Below are positions 9,802-18,760 of a stretch of 64,000 nucleotides of DNA, piece by piece. Both the position numbers and the translations under genes were made by a program. Numbering within the stretch: position 1 is the first letter of the stretch; every line of letters starts with the position of its first letter. A model generated the notes under the pieces. That model was not told the DNA's origin and searched no databases. It worked only from the letters and a program-made list of their open reading frames with translations. The DNA comes from Brevundimonas sp. (GTDB lineage Bacteria > Pseudomonadota > Alphaproteobacteria > Caulobacterales > Caulobacteraceae), in NCBI RefSeq assembly GCF_030682035.1, contig NZ_JAUXQZ010000046.1, positions 50,877 through 114,876 on the forward strand, in the 5' to 3' direction.

Positions 9802-9842
9802 CTTCCAATCCTTCTCAAGAAAAGAGTCTTGAGATTTGGAAG
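9802..9842. repeat. Imperfect inverted repeat in the origin region
   Basis: CTTCCAA (9802-9808) pairs with TTGGAAG (9836-9842), and CTCAAGA (9814-9820) pairs with TCTTGAG (9827-9833), around the loop AAAGAG. It is the most AT-rich part of the origin gap and lies on the hemE side. It could be part of the unwinding region or a regulatory hairpin. Confidence 0.7.
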
Positions 9843-9968
9843 TAGAAGGCAGGGCCGGGGATGAGGGGGACAAGTCCGGCGTCTCGACCGGTCACGGACG
9901 GGTTTTCCGCAAACCGTCACAAGCCGTGGGAAGGGTCTCCACCGGGCTGGTGAAAGCGGGGATAAATC

Positions 9969-9983
9969 CTAACGAGGCCTTAA
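9969..9983. promoter_or_regulatory. CtrA-like box, imperfect
   Basis: CTAA-N7-TTAA differs from the TTAA-N7-TTAA CtrA consensus by one base and lies 46 bases from the perfect box in the same origin gap. Confidence 0.55.
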
Positions 9984-10028
9984 CAGCGGGTTTTGCGGCG
10001 CGGCTGGCGGCTGGGGGTCTGGGCGCCG

Positions 10029-10043
10029 TTAACCTCTCGTTAA
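10029..10043. promoter_or_regulatory. CtrA-binding box in the origin
   Basis: TTAACCTCTCGTTAA is a perfect TTAA-N7-TTAA match. In Caulobacter, CtrA bound to such boxes in the origin silences replication in swarmer cells. Confidence 0.8.
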
Positions 10044-10243
10044 GGATCTCCACAGGGGAGCGGGCGGCGGCGGCCAGCCTTGGGATGAATGGCGCCGTGA
10101 TATCGGATCCCATCCACCTCTGTCCCCGCTCGCGGCCCGCGTCCGGTCCCGCTATAGGTAAAGGGTGCCCTCTTCGCCGCTGATGGCGCCCCAATGGCGC
10201 CCGGGCCCGTCCACAGGAGTTTCGCAATCATGGACAGCCGCCG

Positions 10244-11128
10244 ATGACGCCGGGTTCGTCCAGCCCGGGCCGCGCCTCAGGCCCGCTGCGGCTGGCGACC
10301 TATTTCCACGTCCATCTGGTCTCGGACTCCACTGGCGAGACTCTGAACGCCATGGCCAAGGCGGTGGTGGCCCGCTTCGACGGGGTTATTCCGATCGAGC
10401 ATATCTACGCCCTCGTCCGCTCCAGCAAACAGATGGATCGGGTGCTGGAGGAAGTCGCCGCATCGCCGGGCGTGGTGCTGCACACCCTGGTGGACCGGGA
10501 GCTACGCGAACAACTCGAGGAGGGGTGCCGCAAGCTGGACATGCCCCAGATCGCGGCGCTGGACCCGTTGGTCGGCGCCCTGTCGCGGTATTTGGGCGCG
10601 GCTCTGTCGACCCGGGTGGGCGCCCAGCACGCTCTGGACACGGACTACTTCAACCGCATCGCCGCCCTCGACTACGCCATGGCCCATGACGACGGCCAGG
10701 GCACGGCGGTCCAGCTGGAAGGCGCCGACGTCGTCCTCTGCGGGGTCAGCCGCACCTCCAAGACCCCGACCTGCATCTATCTGGCCCACCGGGGCATCCG
10801 CGCTGCCAATGTGCCGCTGGTGCCGGGTCAGGAGGACGGCGAACGCCTCGTCGGGCTGAAGAATCCGCTGGTGGTCGGCCTGACGGTGTCGCCGGACCGG
10901 CTGGTGCAGATCCGCAAGAACCGGCTGGACGGACTGAATGCCAACCGGGCCAGCGCCTATGTCGACCATGACGCGGTGCGCGAGGAGACGGTCAGGGCGC
11001 GGCGGGCGTTCGAGCGACGCGGCTGGCCCGTCATCGACGTGACCCGCCGTTCGGTCGAGGAGACGGCGGCGGCCATCATCAACCTGTTGAACGAACGCCG
11101 GACCCGGCGGCTGGGGGCGGCCTGGTGA
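10244..11128 (+). CDS. ppsR: PEP synthase regulatory protein / bifunctional serine-threonine kinase-phosphorylase (DUF299, PpsR family)
   Basis: Members of this family regulate pyruvate phosphate dikinase or PEP synthase by ADP-dependent phosphorylation and Pi-dependent dephosphorylation. The 294-residue product has FHVHLVSDSTGETLNAMA near the N-terminus and the P-loop GVSRTSKTP near residue 168. It lies immediately on the plus side of the predicted origin, as in Caulobacter. The strong AGGAG (10215-10219) actually faces an upstream ATG at 10230 that opens a five-codon frame (MDSRR), whose stop overlaps the ppsR ATG. Translational coupling from this leader is possible. Confidence 0.92.
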   Translation: MTPGSSSPGRASGPLRLATYFHVHLVSDSTGETLNAMAKAVVARFDGVIPIEHIYALVRSSKQMDRVLEEVAASPGVVLHTLVDRELREQLEEGCRKLDMPQIAALDPLVGALSRYLGAALSTRVGAQHALDTDYFNRIAALDYAMAHDDGQGTAVQLEGADVVLCGVSRTSKTPTCIYLAHRGIRAANVPLVPGQEDGERLVGLKNPLVVGLTVSPDRLVQIRKNRLDGLNANRASAYVDHDAVREETVRARRAFERRGWPVIDVTRRSVEETAAAIINLLNERRTRRLGAAW

Positions 11129-11727
11129 CTATGTGCTCAGAGCGGCTGATTCTCGCGTCGAAGAGCGCGGCGCGCCGTGCGATGCTGACGGACTCCGGCG
11201 TGCCTTTCTCGGTCACGGTCGCCGATGTGGACGAAGATGCGGTCAAGGCCGCGCACGATCCGGCTGACGCCGCGGGGCTGGCGGTCGAGCTGGCCCGGGT
11301 CAAGGCGCTGGCGGTGTCGCGCCACGACACCGACGCCTGGGTTCTCGGGGCGGACCAGACCCTGTCCTTCGATGGCGGGCTGGTGTCGAAGGCCGGTTCA
11401 CTGGCGGCGGCGCGGGCGCGGCTCATGGCCATGAAGGGAAAACCCCACCAGCTGCATTCCGGCGCGGCCCTGGCCCGCAATGGCCAGATCGTCTGGTCGG
11501 GGGTGGATACAGCGACGATGCGGGTGCGGGCCTTTTCAGACGCCTTCCTCGACGCCTACCTCGCGGCCGAGGGCGAGGGGCTGCTGGCCTGCGTCGGCTC
11601 ATACCGGCTGGAAGGCATGGGTTCCCAGCTGTTCGAGGCAGTGGAGGGCGACTATTTCACCGTGCTTGGCTTGCCGCTGTGGCCGGTGCTGGCCGAGCTC
11701 CGCCGGGCCGGGGTGCTGAAGTCATGA
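11125..11727 (+). CDS. maf: Maf-like nucleoside triphosphate pyrophosphatase
   Basis: Maf/HAM1-like enzymes hydrolyse non-canonical or pyrimidine nucleoside triphosphates, either as house-cleaning or as division inhibitors. The 200-residue product has the N-terminal signature LILASKSAARRAML and VLGADQTLSFDG, the segment with the conserved acidic residue. The start is GTG at 11125, overlapping the ppsR stop (GTGA); an ATG at 11131 is the alternative. It sits in the ppsR-maf-aroE-coaE-dnaQ chain. Confidence 0.92.
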   Translation: MTMCSERLILASKSAARRAMLTDSGVPFSVTVADVDEDAVKAAHDPADAAGLAVELARVKALAVSRHDTDAWVLGADQTLSFDGGLVSKAGSLAAARARLMAMKGKPHQLHSGAALARNGQIVWSGVDTATMRVRAFSDAFLDAYLAAEGEGLLACVGSYRLEGMGSQLFEAVEGDYFTVLGLPLWPVLAELRRAGVLKS

Positions 11728-12521
11728 CGATTCTGGCGGGCGTCGCGGGCCGGCCCATCGCCCATTCGCTCAGCCCGTTGATCCACACAACCTGGATCAA
11801 GACGGCGGAGCTGGACGCCGAGTATCGCGCCTTTGGGCCGGAGGATGGGGCGGGCTTCGCCGCCCTGGTCACGGATGGGCGCGCCGGGCGGCTGCGGGGT
11901 CTGAACGTCACCGCCCCGTTCAAGGAATTGGCGCTGGCGCTGGCGGACGATGCGAGCGCGACAGCCCGGAAATGCGGGTCAGCCAATCTGCTGCTGTTCC
12001 AGGATGGCCGGGTCTGGGCCGAAAGCACCGACGGGGCGGGTCTGATCGGGGCGCTGGCGGAACAGGCCCCGGAACTGGATGTCAGGGGTCAATCGGTGGT
12101 GCTGCTGGGCGCGGGCGGTGCGGCGCGGGCGGCGGTCGCGGCGCTGAAGGCGGCCGGCGCGGATGTCGGGGTGCTGAACCGGACCCGCGCTCGCGCCGAG
12201 GCCCTGACGGCGGATCTCGGCGTCACGGTGGTTGAGGCGAGGGCTCTGAATGAGGCCGCACTGGTGATAAACGCCCTGAGCGTGCCGCCCGATATCGAAG
12301 TGTCCCGGCTACGGGACGACGCGGTTTTGATGGACATGACCTACCGACCGCTGCTCACCCCCTTCCTGCTGCAGGGTCGGAGCCGGGGTCTGACCACGGT
12401 GGATGGTCTGGCCATGCTGATCGGGCAGGCGCGGCCGTCGTTCCGCGTGATCTTCGGGATCGAGCCTCCTCCGATCGATGTCCGGACCGAGGCCCTCACG
12501 GCGCTGGGAGAGGCGCCATGA
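11724..12521 (+). CDS. aroE: Shikimate dehydrogenase
   Basis: AroE reduces 3-dehydroshikimate to shikimate with NADPH in aromatic amino-acid synthesis. The 265-residue product has [11 protein letters not shown] (substrate-binding), NVTAPFK with the catalytic lysine, and the nucleotide-binding GAGGAARA near residue 128. The ATG at 11724 overlaps the maf stop by four bases; an earlier in-frame start would lie inside maf and does not match the family. Confidence 0.95.
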   Translation: MTILAGVAGRPIAHSLSPLIHTTWIKTAELDAEYRAFGPEDGAGFAALVTDGRAGRLRGLNVTAPFKELALALADDASATARKCGSANLLLFQDGRVWAESTDGAGLIGALAEQAPELDVRGQSVVLLGAGGAARAAVAALKAAGADVGVLNRTRARAEALTADLGVTVVEARALNEAALVINALSVPPDIEVSRLRDDAVLMDMTYRPLLTPFLLQGRSRGLTTVDGLAMLIGQARPSFRVIFGIEPPPIDVRTEALTALGEAP

Positions 12522-13159
12522 TCGTGCTCGGCCTGACCGGCTCCATCGGCATGGGCAAGTCGACGACGACGGCCATGTTCGCCGACGCCGGCGCCATGGT
12601 CTGGAACGCCGACGACGCCGTGCACCGACTCTACGCCAAGGGCGGGGCGGCCGTCGGGCCGGTGGGCAAGGCCTTTCCCGGCGTGGTCGTGGCCGGCGCG
12701 ATCGACCGGACCCGGCTGGCGGAAGCTCTCGGGCAAGACGGTGAGGCTTTCCGGCGGCTGGAGGCGATCGTCCATCCTCTCGTGCTGAAGGGTCGGCTTG
12801 AGAATCTGACGGCTGCCGAGGCGGGAGGCGTGAAACTGGCGGTGCTGGACATCCCCCTGCTGTTCGAGACTGGCGGGAACGTAGCCGTGGACGCCGTCGT
12901 GGTCGTGACCGCCCCGGCCGCGGTCCAGACGGCGCGGGTGCTGGCCCGGCCGGGCATGACCGGCGAGCGGTTCGAGGCCATTCTGGCGCGCCAGCTGCCC
13001 GATACCGAAAAGCGCCGCCGCGCGGATTTTGTCATCGACACCGGCGCCGGGCTTGAGGCGGCCCGGGCGCGAGTGAACGAAATCGTGGGGATGGTTCTGG
13101 CCGAGGGGTGGACGCCGCCCCGGCGTGCTCTTCCGCACGGCGACGAACGGTCTCATTAA
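12518..13159 (+). CDS. coaE: Dephospho-CoA kinase
   Basis: CoaE phosphorylates dephospho-CoA, the last step of coenzyme A synthesis. The 213-residue product opens [17 protein letters not shown] with the P-loop, followed by NADDAVH (DxxxH) and LDIPLLFE. The start overlaps the aroE stop (ATGA). The last 15-20 residues are a basic, proline-rich tail. CoaE next to aroE and dnaQ is the usual Caulobacterales order. Confidence 0.95.
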   Translation: MIVLGLTGSIGMGKSTTTAMFADAGAMVWNADDAVHRLYAKGGAAVGPVGKAFPGVVVAGAIDRTRLAEALGQDGEAFRRLEAIVHPLVLKGRLENLTAAEAGGVKLAVLDIPLLFETGGNVAVDAVVVVTAPAAVQTARVLARPGMTGERFEAILARQLPDTEKRRRADFVIDTGAGLEAARARVNEIVGMVLAEGWTPPRRALPHGDERSH

Positions 13160-13165
13160 GGGTCG

Positions 13166-13891
13166 ATGTCGCGCGAAATTGTCCTCGATACCGAAACCAC
13201 CGGCTTCGACCCTCGCACGGGCGACCGGATGATCGAGGTCGGCTGTATCGAGATCGAGGATCTGCTGCCGACGGGCCGGACCTTCCACCGGCTGATCCAT
13301 CCCGAGCGGCTGATCCCGGCCGACGCCATCCGCGTGCACGGCATCACCGATGAGAAGGTCCGGGACGCGCCCAAATTCGCCGAGATCGTCATCGACCTGT
13401 GCGACTTCATCGGCGACGCCCCGATCATCGCCCACAACGCCCAGTTCGACCGCAATTTCATCGATCACGAGTTCGGCCGCTGCGGCCGGGTCCTGTTTCC
13501 TGAGGACCGCTGGATCGACACCCTGAAACTGGCCCAGACGCGGTTTCCCGGCATGGCCAATTCGCTGGACGCCCTGTGCAAGCGGTTCAAGGTCTCGCTC
13601 GTCGAACGCACCCTGCACGGCGCCCTGATCGACGCCCGGTTGCTGGCCGAGGTCTATCTGGAGCTCAAGGGCGGCAAGGAACGCCGGCTGGACCTGTCAG
13701 CCTCGCGGTCGGTGACGGCTGCGGCGGCGGCTGTGGCCGCCCAGGGCTATGGACCGCGACCCCGGCCCCTTCCGGTCCGGACCACTGGGGCCGAACAGGC
13801 GATGCATCTCGCTTTCTTGCAAGTGAACCTGAAAGACCGGTCGCTGTGGGAAGCCTATGGGCTGGACATGGAAAAGGCGTCCGCTGCCTGA
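13166..13891 (+). CDS. dnaQ: DNA polymerase III epsilon subunit (3'-5' proofreading exonuclease)
   Basis: DnaQ is the proofreading subunit of the replicative polymerase. The 241-residue product shows Exo I (VLDTETTGFD), Exo II (AHNAQFDRNFID) and Exo IIIe (HGALIDARLLAEVY) motifs of the DEDDh family. After about residue 175 comes an alanine- and proline-rich linker and a C-terminal segment likely to bind the alpha subunit. It starts six bases after coaE and converges with secB. Confidence 0.95.
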   Translation: MSREIVLDTETTGFDPRTGDRMIEVGCIEIEDLLPTGRTFHRLIHPERLIPADAIRVHGITDEKVRDAPKFAEIVIDLCDFIGDAPIIAHNAQFDRNFIDHEFGRCGRVLFPEDRWIDTLKLAQTRFPGMANSLDALCKRFKVSLVERTLHGALIDARLLAEVYLELKGGKERRLDLSASRSVTAAAAAVAAQGYGPRPRPLPVRTTGAEQAMHLAFLQVNLKDRSLWEAYGLDMEKASAA

Positions 13892-13922
13892 CCAACGCTT
13901 CTTCGCAGGTCGTCGTCCAGGA

Positions 13923-14432
13923 TCAGGCCTGACCGGCTTCCGCTGGTCCCCGCGCGATCGACTGCTGGCGGGCGACATAGATGCCGGCGAAGTCGATCGG
14001 GTCCAGCATGAAGGGCGGGTAGAAGCCGCCGTCCGAGGTCGCGCGGGCGATGATCTCGCGGGCGAACGGGAACAGATAGCGTGGGCATTCGATCAGCAGC
14101 AGCGGCTCAATGTCCTGCTCGGGCACGCCGTGCAGGGCGAACAGGCCACCGTACAGCAGTTCGACATTGAACACGGTCATGGCGTCGGTGGTGGCCTTGA
14201 TGGTCAGGCGCAGATCGACCTCAAACAGGCCGTCGGGACGGCCCTGGGCGTTCATCTCGACGCCCATGTCGATGGCTGGCTTGCCGTCGATGCGCAGGCT
14301 GTCGGGGGCCTTGGGGTTCTCGAAGGACAGATCCTTGACGTACTGGGCCACAATGCGGAAGCCGGGGGTCGGCGGGCCCTGGGGTCCGGTGTCGGCGGTG
14401 TTGGCGTCGGCGGGAGGTGCGGCGTCGGTCAT
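13923..14432 (-). CDS. secB: Protein-export chaperone SecB
   Basis: SecB keeps preproteins unfolded and delivers them to SecA. The 169-residue product has the family segments [11 protein letters not shown] and [11 protein letters not shown]. The N-terminal 20 residues are a low-complexity alanine/proline/aspartate stretch. The ATG at 14432 was chosen because upstream in-frame codons give a basic sequence with no SecB similarity. It is divergent from timA and convergent with dnaQ. Confidence 0.95.
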   Translation of the reverse strand: MTDAAPPADANTADTGPQGPPTPGFRIVAQYVKDLSFENPKAPDSLRIDGKPAIDMGVEMNAQGRPDGLFEVDLRLTIKATTDAMTVFNVELLYGGLFALHGVPEQDIEPLLLIECPRYLFPFAREIIARATSDGGFYPPFMLDPIDFAGIYVARQQSIARGPAEAGQA

Positions 14433-14629
14433 CGATCGGGTCTGTCTGAAAGAGTGGTCAGCGCCGGAATAAGGCGCCGGGAAGGCGCGGCGACTAGCAC
14501 GAGGCGCCGGGTGCGGCAACGATGCTCGCCGTCCGACAGGCGCGGTTCAGGTTGCGCGTCCCTATATCAGCCCCTAATCGTCTGTCGTCGCGTCCGGTCA
14601 CCTTGCCGGCCGCCAGTCAAGGTTTGCCA

Positions 14630-15268
14630 GTGCCGCCGGTTCAGATCCAGATCATCATCTTCGCCGTCATCGCGGCCGTGGTCCTGTTCCAGCTCTATAA
14701 TGTGCTGGGCAAGAAGGTCGGCCGTCAGCCGGAAGAGGACGCTCGCTCCAAACCCGTCGCGACGCCGACCGCGACCGCGCCGGACCAGCCCGCCGGCCGG
14801 CCCCATGTGCTCGACGCCGTCACCCTGGCTTCGATCGCCGGTCTGAAAGCGCGCGATCCCGCCTTTGACCCGCTGCGCTTCCTGGAGGGCGCGCGTCAGG
14901 CGCATGAGACCATTGTCCGCGCCTACGCCGCCGGCGACCGCGATACGCTGAAGCCGCTGCTGACCCCGACCGTCATGGCCTCGTTCGAGGCCGGTATCGC
15001 CGCGCGGGAGACCCGGGGCGAGACCGAAGTCGCAGAATTCCTCCATCCCGCCCGCGCCGATCTGGAGCAGGCCTCCGCCGAGGAGAACCGGGCCACGGCC
15101 AAGGTCCGTTTCCTGGCTGAACTGCGCAATACGGTGACCTCTCCCGATGCCGCCGCCGGCCCCCAGATCGAGGAACGCCGCGTCGCCGAACTGTGGACCT
15201 TTGAGCGAACCCTCGGCGCCAGCGATCCCAACTGGGTGCTGGCCCGCACCGAACCCGCCGCGGCATGA
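14630..15268 (+). CDS. timA: Tim44-domain inner-membrane protein (TimA-like)
   Basis: The 212-residue product starts with one transmembrane helix (QIIIFAVIAAVVLFQLYNVL) and ends in a Tim44-like domain (residues about 65-210). Caulobacter TimA is a homologue of the mitochondrial import motor protein Tim44, of uncertain bacterial role. The GTG at 14630 gives VPPVQIQ just before the helix and has AAGG upstream; the frame is open 36 codons further up but with an unlikely arginine-rich sequence. It overlaps mltA by four bases, which suggests an envelope-linked operon. Confidence 0.85.
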   Translation: MPPVQIQIIIFAVIAAVVLFQLYNVLGKKVGRQPEEDARSKPVATPTATAPDQPAGRPHVLDAVTLASIAGLKARDPAFDPLRFLEGARQAHETIVRAYAAGDRDTLKPLLTPTVMASFEAGIAARETRGETEVAEFLHPARADLEQASAEENRATAKVRFLAELRNTVTSPDAAAGPQIEERRVAELWTFERTLGASDPNWVLARTEPAAA

Positions 15269-16404
15269 TCAGCGGCGGCGCGCGCCGTCGGGGATGCTCC
15301 GCGAAGGCCGCCCTTGTCGGCCTCGCCCTGACGCTCGCCGCCTGCGCCACGACGCCCATAGCCCCGCCGGTTCCGCCGGAGATCGGGACGGAGGCGCCCG
15401 CTCTTCCTCCCCCACCCGGCCCCGCCCCGGCTTTGGAGGGGCAAAGCCCGGCGACCCTCCCCGGCTGGAATGACGAGGACCATCTGGCCGCCTTCGAGGC
15501 CTGGGCCGACAGTTGCCGTGTCGCGCGCGACGCCGCGTCCCGGACCCAGTGCGACCGGGCCATGCACATAAAACAGACCTCGAAACCGGTGACGCCCTCG
15601 GCGGCCCGCGCCTTCTTCGAGAGCGGCTTTGTCGTGGTGGCGGCGCAGACGGCGGACGGCGGACCGGGGCTGTTGACGGCCTATTTCGCGCCTGAGTACG
15701 CCGCCCGCCGCGCCCCCGACGCCGAGTTCAACATGCCCGTCCTGCCGCGTCCGACGGGCTGGACACGGGGTCAGGTTCTGCCGGTGCGCGCCGACATCGA
15801 GGGCGTGCCGCCCACGGACGCGCTCGCCTGGATGCGGGCCGAAGACCTGTTCTTTATGCAGATCCAGGGCTCGGGTTATCTGACCTTTGAGGACGGAACC
15901 CGGGCCCGCGCCGCCTATGCCGCCGACAACGGCCGGCCCTTCACCGGCATCGCCCGGCCGATGGCGGAACAAGGGTTGTTGCCGGCCAATGGAACCTCGG
16001 GCGAGGCCATTCGCGCCTGGCTGGCGGCCCACCGGGGACAGGAGGCGCGGGCGATGATGGCGCGGAACCCCCGCTACATCTTCTTCGCCGTAGACCCCGA
16101 TGACGGCGGCCATCCAAACGGGGCGGCGGGGATTCCCCTGATCGCCCGGCGCTCCATCGCTATCGACCCGGCCCACTGGCGCTATGGCGACCTGGTGTGG
16201 ATTTCAGCCGACGGCGGCAATCTGCGCGGCGCGCGGGCCAGCTATCAAGGTCTGGTCGTGGCGCTGGACACCGGCTCCGCCATCCGCGGCCCGGTCCGCG
16301 CCGACTTCTATATGGGCCGCGGCGCGGCAGCGGGCGAGGAGGCGGGCGCGGTGCGCCATCCACTCAGGATGTGGCGGCTGGTTCCGCGGGGATCGGCGAA
16401 CTGA
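15265..16404 (+). CDS. mltA: Membrane-bound lytic murein transglycosylase A
   Basis: MltA cleaves the glycan strand of peptidoglycan, forming 1,6-anhydromuropeptides. The 379-residue product has a lipoprotein signal peptide with lipobox LAAC at about residue 27, a proline-rich linker, the MltA domain (YFAPEYAARR, FFMQIQGSG) and a C-terminal 3D domain with the conserved aspartates (VVALDTGSAIRGPVRADFYMG). It is translationally coupled to timA. Confidence 0.95.
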   Translation: MISGGARRRGCSAKAALVGLALTLAACATTPIAPPVPPEIGTEAPALPPPPGPAPALEGQSPATLPGWNDEDHLAAFEAWADSCRVARDAASRTQCDRAMHIKQTSKPVTPSAARAFFESGFVVVAAQTADGGPGLLTAYFAPEYAARRAPDAEFNMPVLPRPTGWTRGQVLPVRADIEGVPPTDALAWMRAEDLFFMQIQGSGYLTFEDGTRARAAYAADNGRPFTGIARPMAEQGLLPANGTSGEAIRAWLAAHRGQEARAMMARNPRYIFFAVDPDDGGHPNGAAGIPLIARRSIAIDPAHWRYGDLVWISADGGNLRGARASYQGLVVALDTGSAIRGPVRADFYMGRGAAAGEEAGAVRHPLRMWRLVPRGSAN

Positions 16405-16417
16405 TCTCCTCTGCTGT

Positions 16418-16582
16418 CGTCATTCCGGGCGAAGCGTAGCGAAGACCCGAAACCCAGCGGCGCGCGAGAGCGCGAAACTGTCGGGAGCACGTCAAGGAGG
16501 ACGGCCAGTATTTCGCCGCCGTCGCGGCGCCGCTGGGTTCCGGGTCTCCGAGCCGCTGCGCGTCTCTCCGCCCGGAATGACG
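16418..16582. repeat. Long inverted repeat with CGTCATTCCGGGC ends
   Basis: The left arm begins CGTCATTCCGGGCGAAGCG and continues to CCCAGCGGCGC. The right arm is its imperfect reverse complement, ending GCCCGGAATGACG. Roughly 45-55 bp arms surround a 60-70 bp centre. The element sits between the convergent 3' ends of mltA and the 158-codon gene. This resembles the dispersed intergenic repeats common in alphaproteobacteria. Confidence 0.8.
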
Positions 16583-16611
16583 ATAGCGGGGAGAATTTTG
16601 TGCGGCTGCGC

Positions 16612-17088
16612 TCAGAATGTGGCGACGGATCCAAGAATCTCGTTTCTCCGCGAGACAGCAGATTCGAAATCGTCTGGCGAGCGAAGCCTCAACCCGAGGC
16701 GATTGCCGTCATGGGAATGCACGATCAGGAATTCCCGGAAACCCGTTCGCCGGCGTTCGAGGTAGTGAATCCCCTTGAGCGGCGTTCGTATTTCCAGCTC
16801 CGACCCCCAGGGCGGGACCAGGAGATACCAGGGAAGCTGGAGGTTGAGGATCAGTTCGCGGTCCGTGACTGCGACCATGAGACAGTTGTTCGCACCAGTC
16901 GACGCACCCAGAAAACGACTGTCGTTCCAGCCTGAGGCCCATCCTTCGAAGAAGGTGCTGCGCTCCGGAGGTTTGGTGAAGACCGGCTTCCCGGTGGACA
17001 GGTGATGCAGCATGGACATCACAATCCGCCCACCGATCCAGAAGATCGGGAAGAGGAAAACCCAGTTCGGAATGGGGGGAAGACTCAC
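16612..17088 (-). CDS. Hypothetical membrane-associated protein
   Basis: A 158-residue product with an N-terminal hydrophobic segment ([21 protein letters not shown]) and a soluble part with alternating strands resembling a small PH-like or GRAM-like fold, which is only a guess. I do not recognise the family. It starts with GTG at 17088, overlapping the stop of the HerA-like gene by four bases (GTGA), so the two are probably co-translated. Codon use is ordinary for the window. Confidence 0.6.
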   Translation of the reverse strand: MSLPPIPNWVFLFPIFWIGGRIVMSMLHHLSTGKPVFTKPPERSTFFEGWASGWNDSRFLGASTGANNCLMVAVTDRELILNLQLPWYLLVPPWGSELEIRTPLKGIHYLERRRTGFREFLIVHSHDGNRLGLRLRSPDDFESAVSRRNEILGSVATF

Positions 17089-18665
17089 CGCCGCCTCAGC
17101 CCCCCCAGCAGCCCCCGCAACAGTTCCCGGGTGATCGTGCTTCCCGCCGTGCGCAGGACCGACTTGGTCGCCGCCTCGATCGGGGTTTCGCGGGTTGAGC
17201 GGCGCGGCGCCGCGCGGGGGCGGGCGGCTTCGCGGTCGTAGCGGGCCTGTTCGCGGGCTTCCAGCTTCTCGCGGGCGGCCGCAGCCTTTTCGGCCTCCTT
17301 CGCGGCCAAGGCGTCGGCCTTCGCGCGGGCCTCGGTCAGTTTGGCGTCGGCGGCGTCCTGATCGGCCTCGCCACGGCGGGCGGCGAGAACCTCCTCGGCG
17401 GATTCCCGGTCTATAACGGCCTCATACAGGCCGCGCACCGGGCTGGCGGCCATGACGGCGGCGCGTTCGGCGTCGGTGGCGGGGCCGAGGCGGCTGTCGG
17501 GCGGACGGATCATGGTGCGGGCGACGATATTGGGCGCGCCCTTCTCGTCCAGCGTCGAGACCAGGGCCTCGCCGACGCCCAGACCCTGGATGGCTTCGGC
17601 GGTGTCGAAGGCCGGGTTCGGCCGGAAGCTGTCGGACGCCGCCTTCAGCCCGCGCTGTTCCGCGGGGGTGTAGGCGCGCAGGGCATGCTGGATGCGGTTG
17701 CCCAGCTGGGCCAGGACGCTGTCGGGAATGTCGGCCGGGTTCTGGGTGACGAAATAGACGCCGACGCCCTTGGAGCGGATCAGGCGAACGACCTGTTCGA
17801 CCTTTTCACGCAGGGCGTCGGGCGTGTCGTTGAAAAGCAGATGGGCCTCGTCGAAGAAGAAGACCAGGCGCGGCTTTTCGGGGTCGCCGACCTCGGGCAG
17901 CTGTTCGAACAGCTCCGAAAGCAGCCACAGCAGAAAGGCGGCGTACAGGCGCGGGCTGTTCATCAGCCTGGTGGCGTCGAGGATGTTGACCTGCCCCCGG
18001 CCGTCCAGGCCGGTGCGCATCATGTCTTCCAGCTTGAGCGCCGGCTCACCGAAGAAGGCCTTGCCGCCCTGCTGCTCCAGCTGAAGGATGGCGCGCTGGA
18101 TCGAGGCGATCGAGGCCGGAGCGACATTGCCGACCTCGCGGCCGATGCGGTCGGCATTTTCGCCGACATGGACGAGCATGGCGCGCAGGTCGTCGAGGTC
18201 GAGCAGCAGCAGGCCCTCCTTGTCGGCGACATGGAAGATGACCGACAGCACCCCTTCCTGCACGTCGTTGAGGTTCAGCATCCGGGCCAGCAGCAACGGC
18301 CCGATCTCGCTGACGGTGGTGCGGATCGGATGCCCCTTGAGGCCGTACAGATCCCAGAACACCACCGGCGCGGCCCTGGGCTGCAGCGTCAGCCCCATGC
18401 CGGCGGCGCGAGCCAGCAGCTTCTCGTTCGGGGAGCCCGGCATGCAGATGCCCGACAGGTCGCCTTTCACATCGGCGGCGAAGACCGGCACCCCGGCGTC
18501 TGAAAAGCCCTGGGCCATGATCTGAAGCGTGACCGTCTTGCCGGTGCCGGTCGCGCCGGCGACCACGCCGTGCCGGTTGGCACGCTGGAACAGCAGATGC
18601 TCGGGCTTGTCAGCTCCGTTGTCCGAGGACTGGCCGAGAAACAGGCCGGGGGTGGCGTCGGGCAT
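17085..18665 (-). CDS. HerA/FtsK-like ATPase, DUF853 family (YjgR-like)
   Basis: The 526-residue product has Walker [13 protein letters not shown] near residue 40, Walker [13 protein letters not shown] near residue 270 and a sensor segment [15 protein letters not shown]. This is the DUF853/HerA helicase-like ATPase family whose role is not settled. The C-terminal 100 residues are a charged alanine/glutamate/lysine coiled coil ending in [12 protein letters not shown]. The downstream 158-codon gene overlaps it. Confidence 0.88.
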   Translation of the reverse strand: MPDATPGLFLGQSSDNGADKPEHLLFQRANRHGVVAGATGTGKTVTLQIMAQGFSDAGVPVFAADVKGDLSGICMPGSPNEKLLARAAGMGLTLQPRAAPVVFWDLYGLKGHPIRTTVSEIGPLLLARMLNLNDVQEGVLSVIFHVADKEGLLLLDLDDLRAMLVHVGENADRIGREVGNVAPASIASIQRAILQLEQQGGKAFFGEPALKLEDMMRTGLDGRGQVNILDATRLMNSPRLYAAFLLWLLSELFEQLPEVGDPEKPRLVFFFDEAHLLFNDTPDALREKVEQVVRLIRSKGVGVYFVTQNPADIPDSVLAQLGNRIQHALRAYTPAEQRGLKAASDSFRPNPAFDTAEAIQGLGVGEALVSTLDEKGAPNIVARTMIRPPDSRLGPATDAERAAVMAASPVRGLYEAVIDRESAEEVLAARRGEADQDAADAKLTEARAKADALAAKEAEKAAAAREKLEAREQARYDREAARPRAAPRRSTRETPIEAATKSVLRTAGSTITRELLRGLLGGLRRR

Positions 18666-18760
18666 GGCAGGCTCCGTTGACAGTCCTCCACCCTCCCTCG
18701 CCGAAGGCGTGGCGACAAGACAGCGATTGACGTGAACGCCAATTGTCCGACCATGGCGGG

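Larger units (their letters stand above)
9745..10243. other. oriC: Predicted chromosomal replication origin (oriC/Cori-like)
   Basis: This 499-bp non-coding gap lies between divergent hemE and ppsR, the exact position of the origin in Caulobacter. It holds a perfect TTAA-N7-TTAA CtrA box (10029-10043) and a 7-of-8 CtrA-like box (9969-9983). Near-matches to the DnaA box TTWTNCACA are TTTTCCGCA at 9903-9911 (8 of 9) and ATCTCCACA at 10046-10054 (7 of 9). There is also a relatively AT-rich hairpin at 9802-9842. No perfect DnaA box was found; Caulobacter origins are also known for weak boxes. The parAB/parS cluster lies within 10 kb, as expected. Confidence 0.85.

Noticed and set aside
9745..10243. 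A consensus DnaA box (TTATCCACA) in the origin gap
   Set aside because: Only near-matches with one or two mismatches are present; reported as weak boxes, not as consensus sites.
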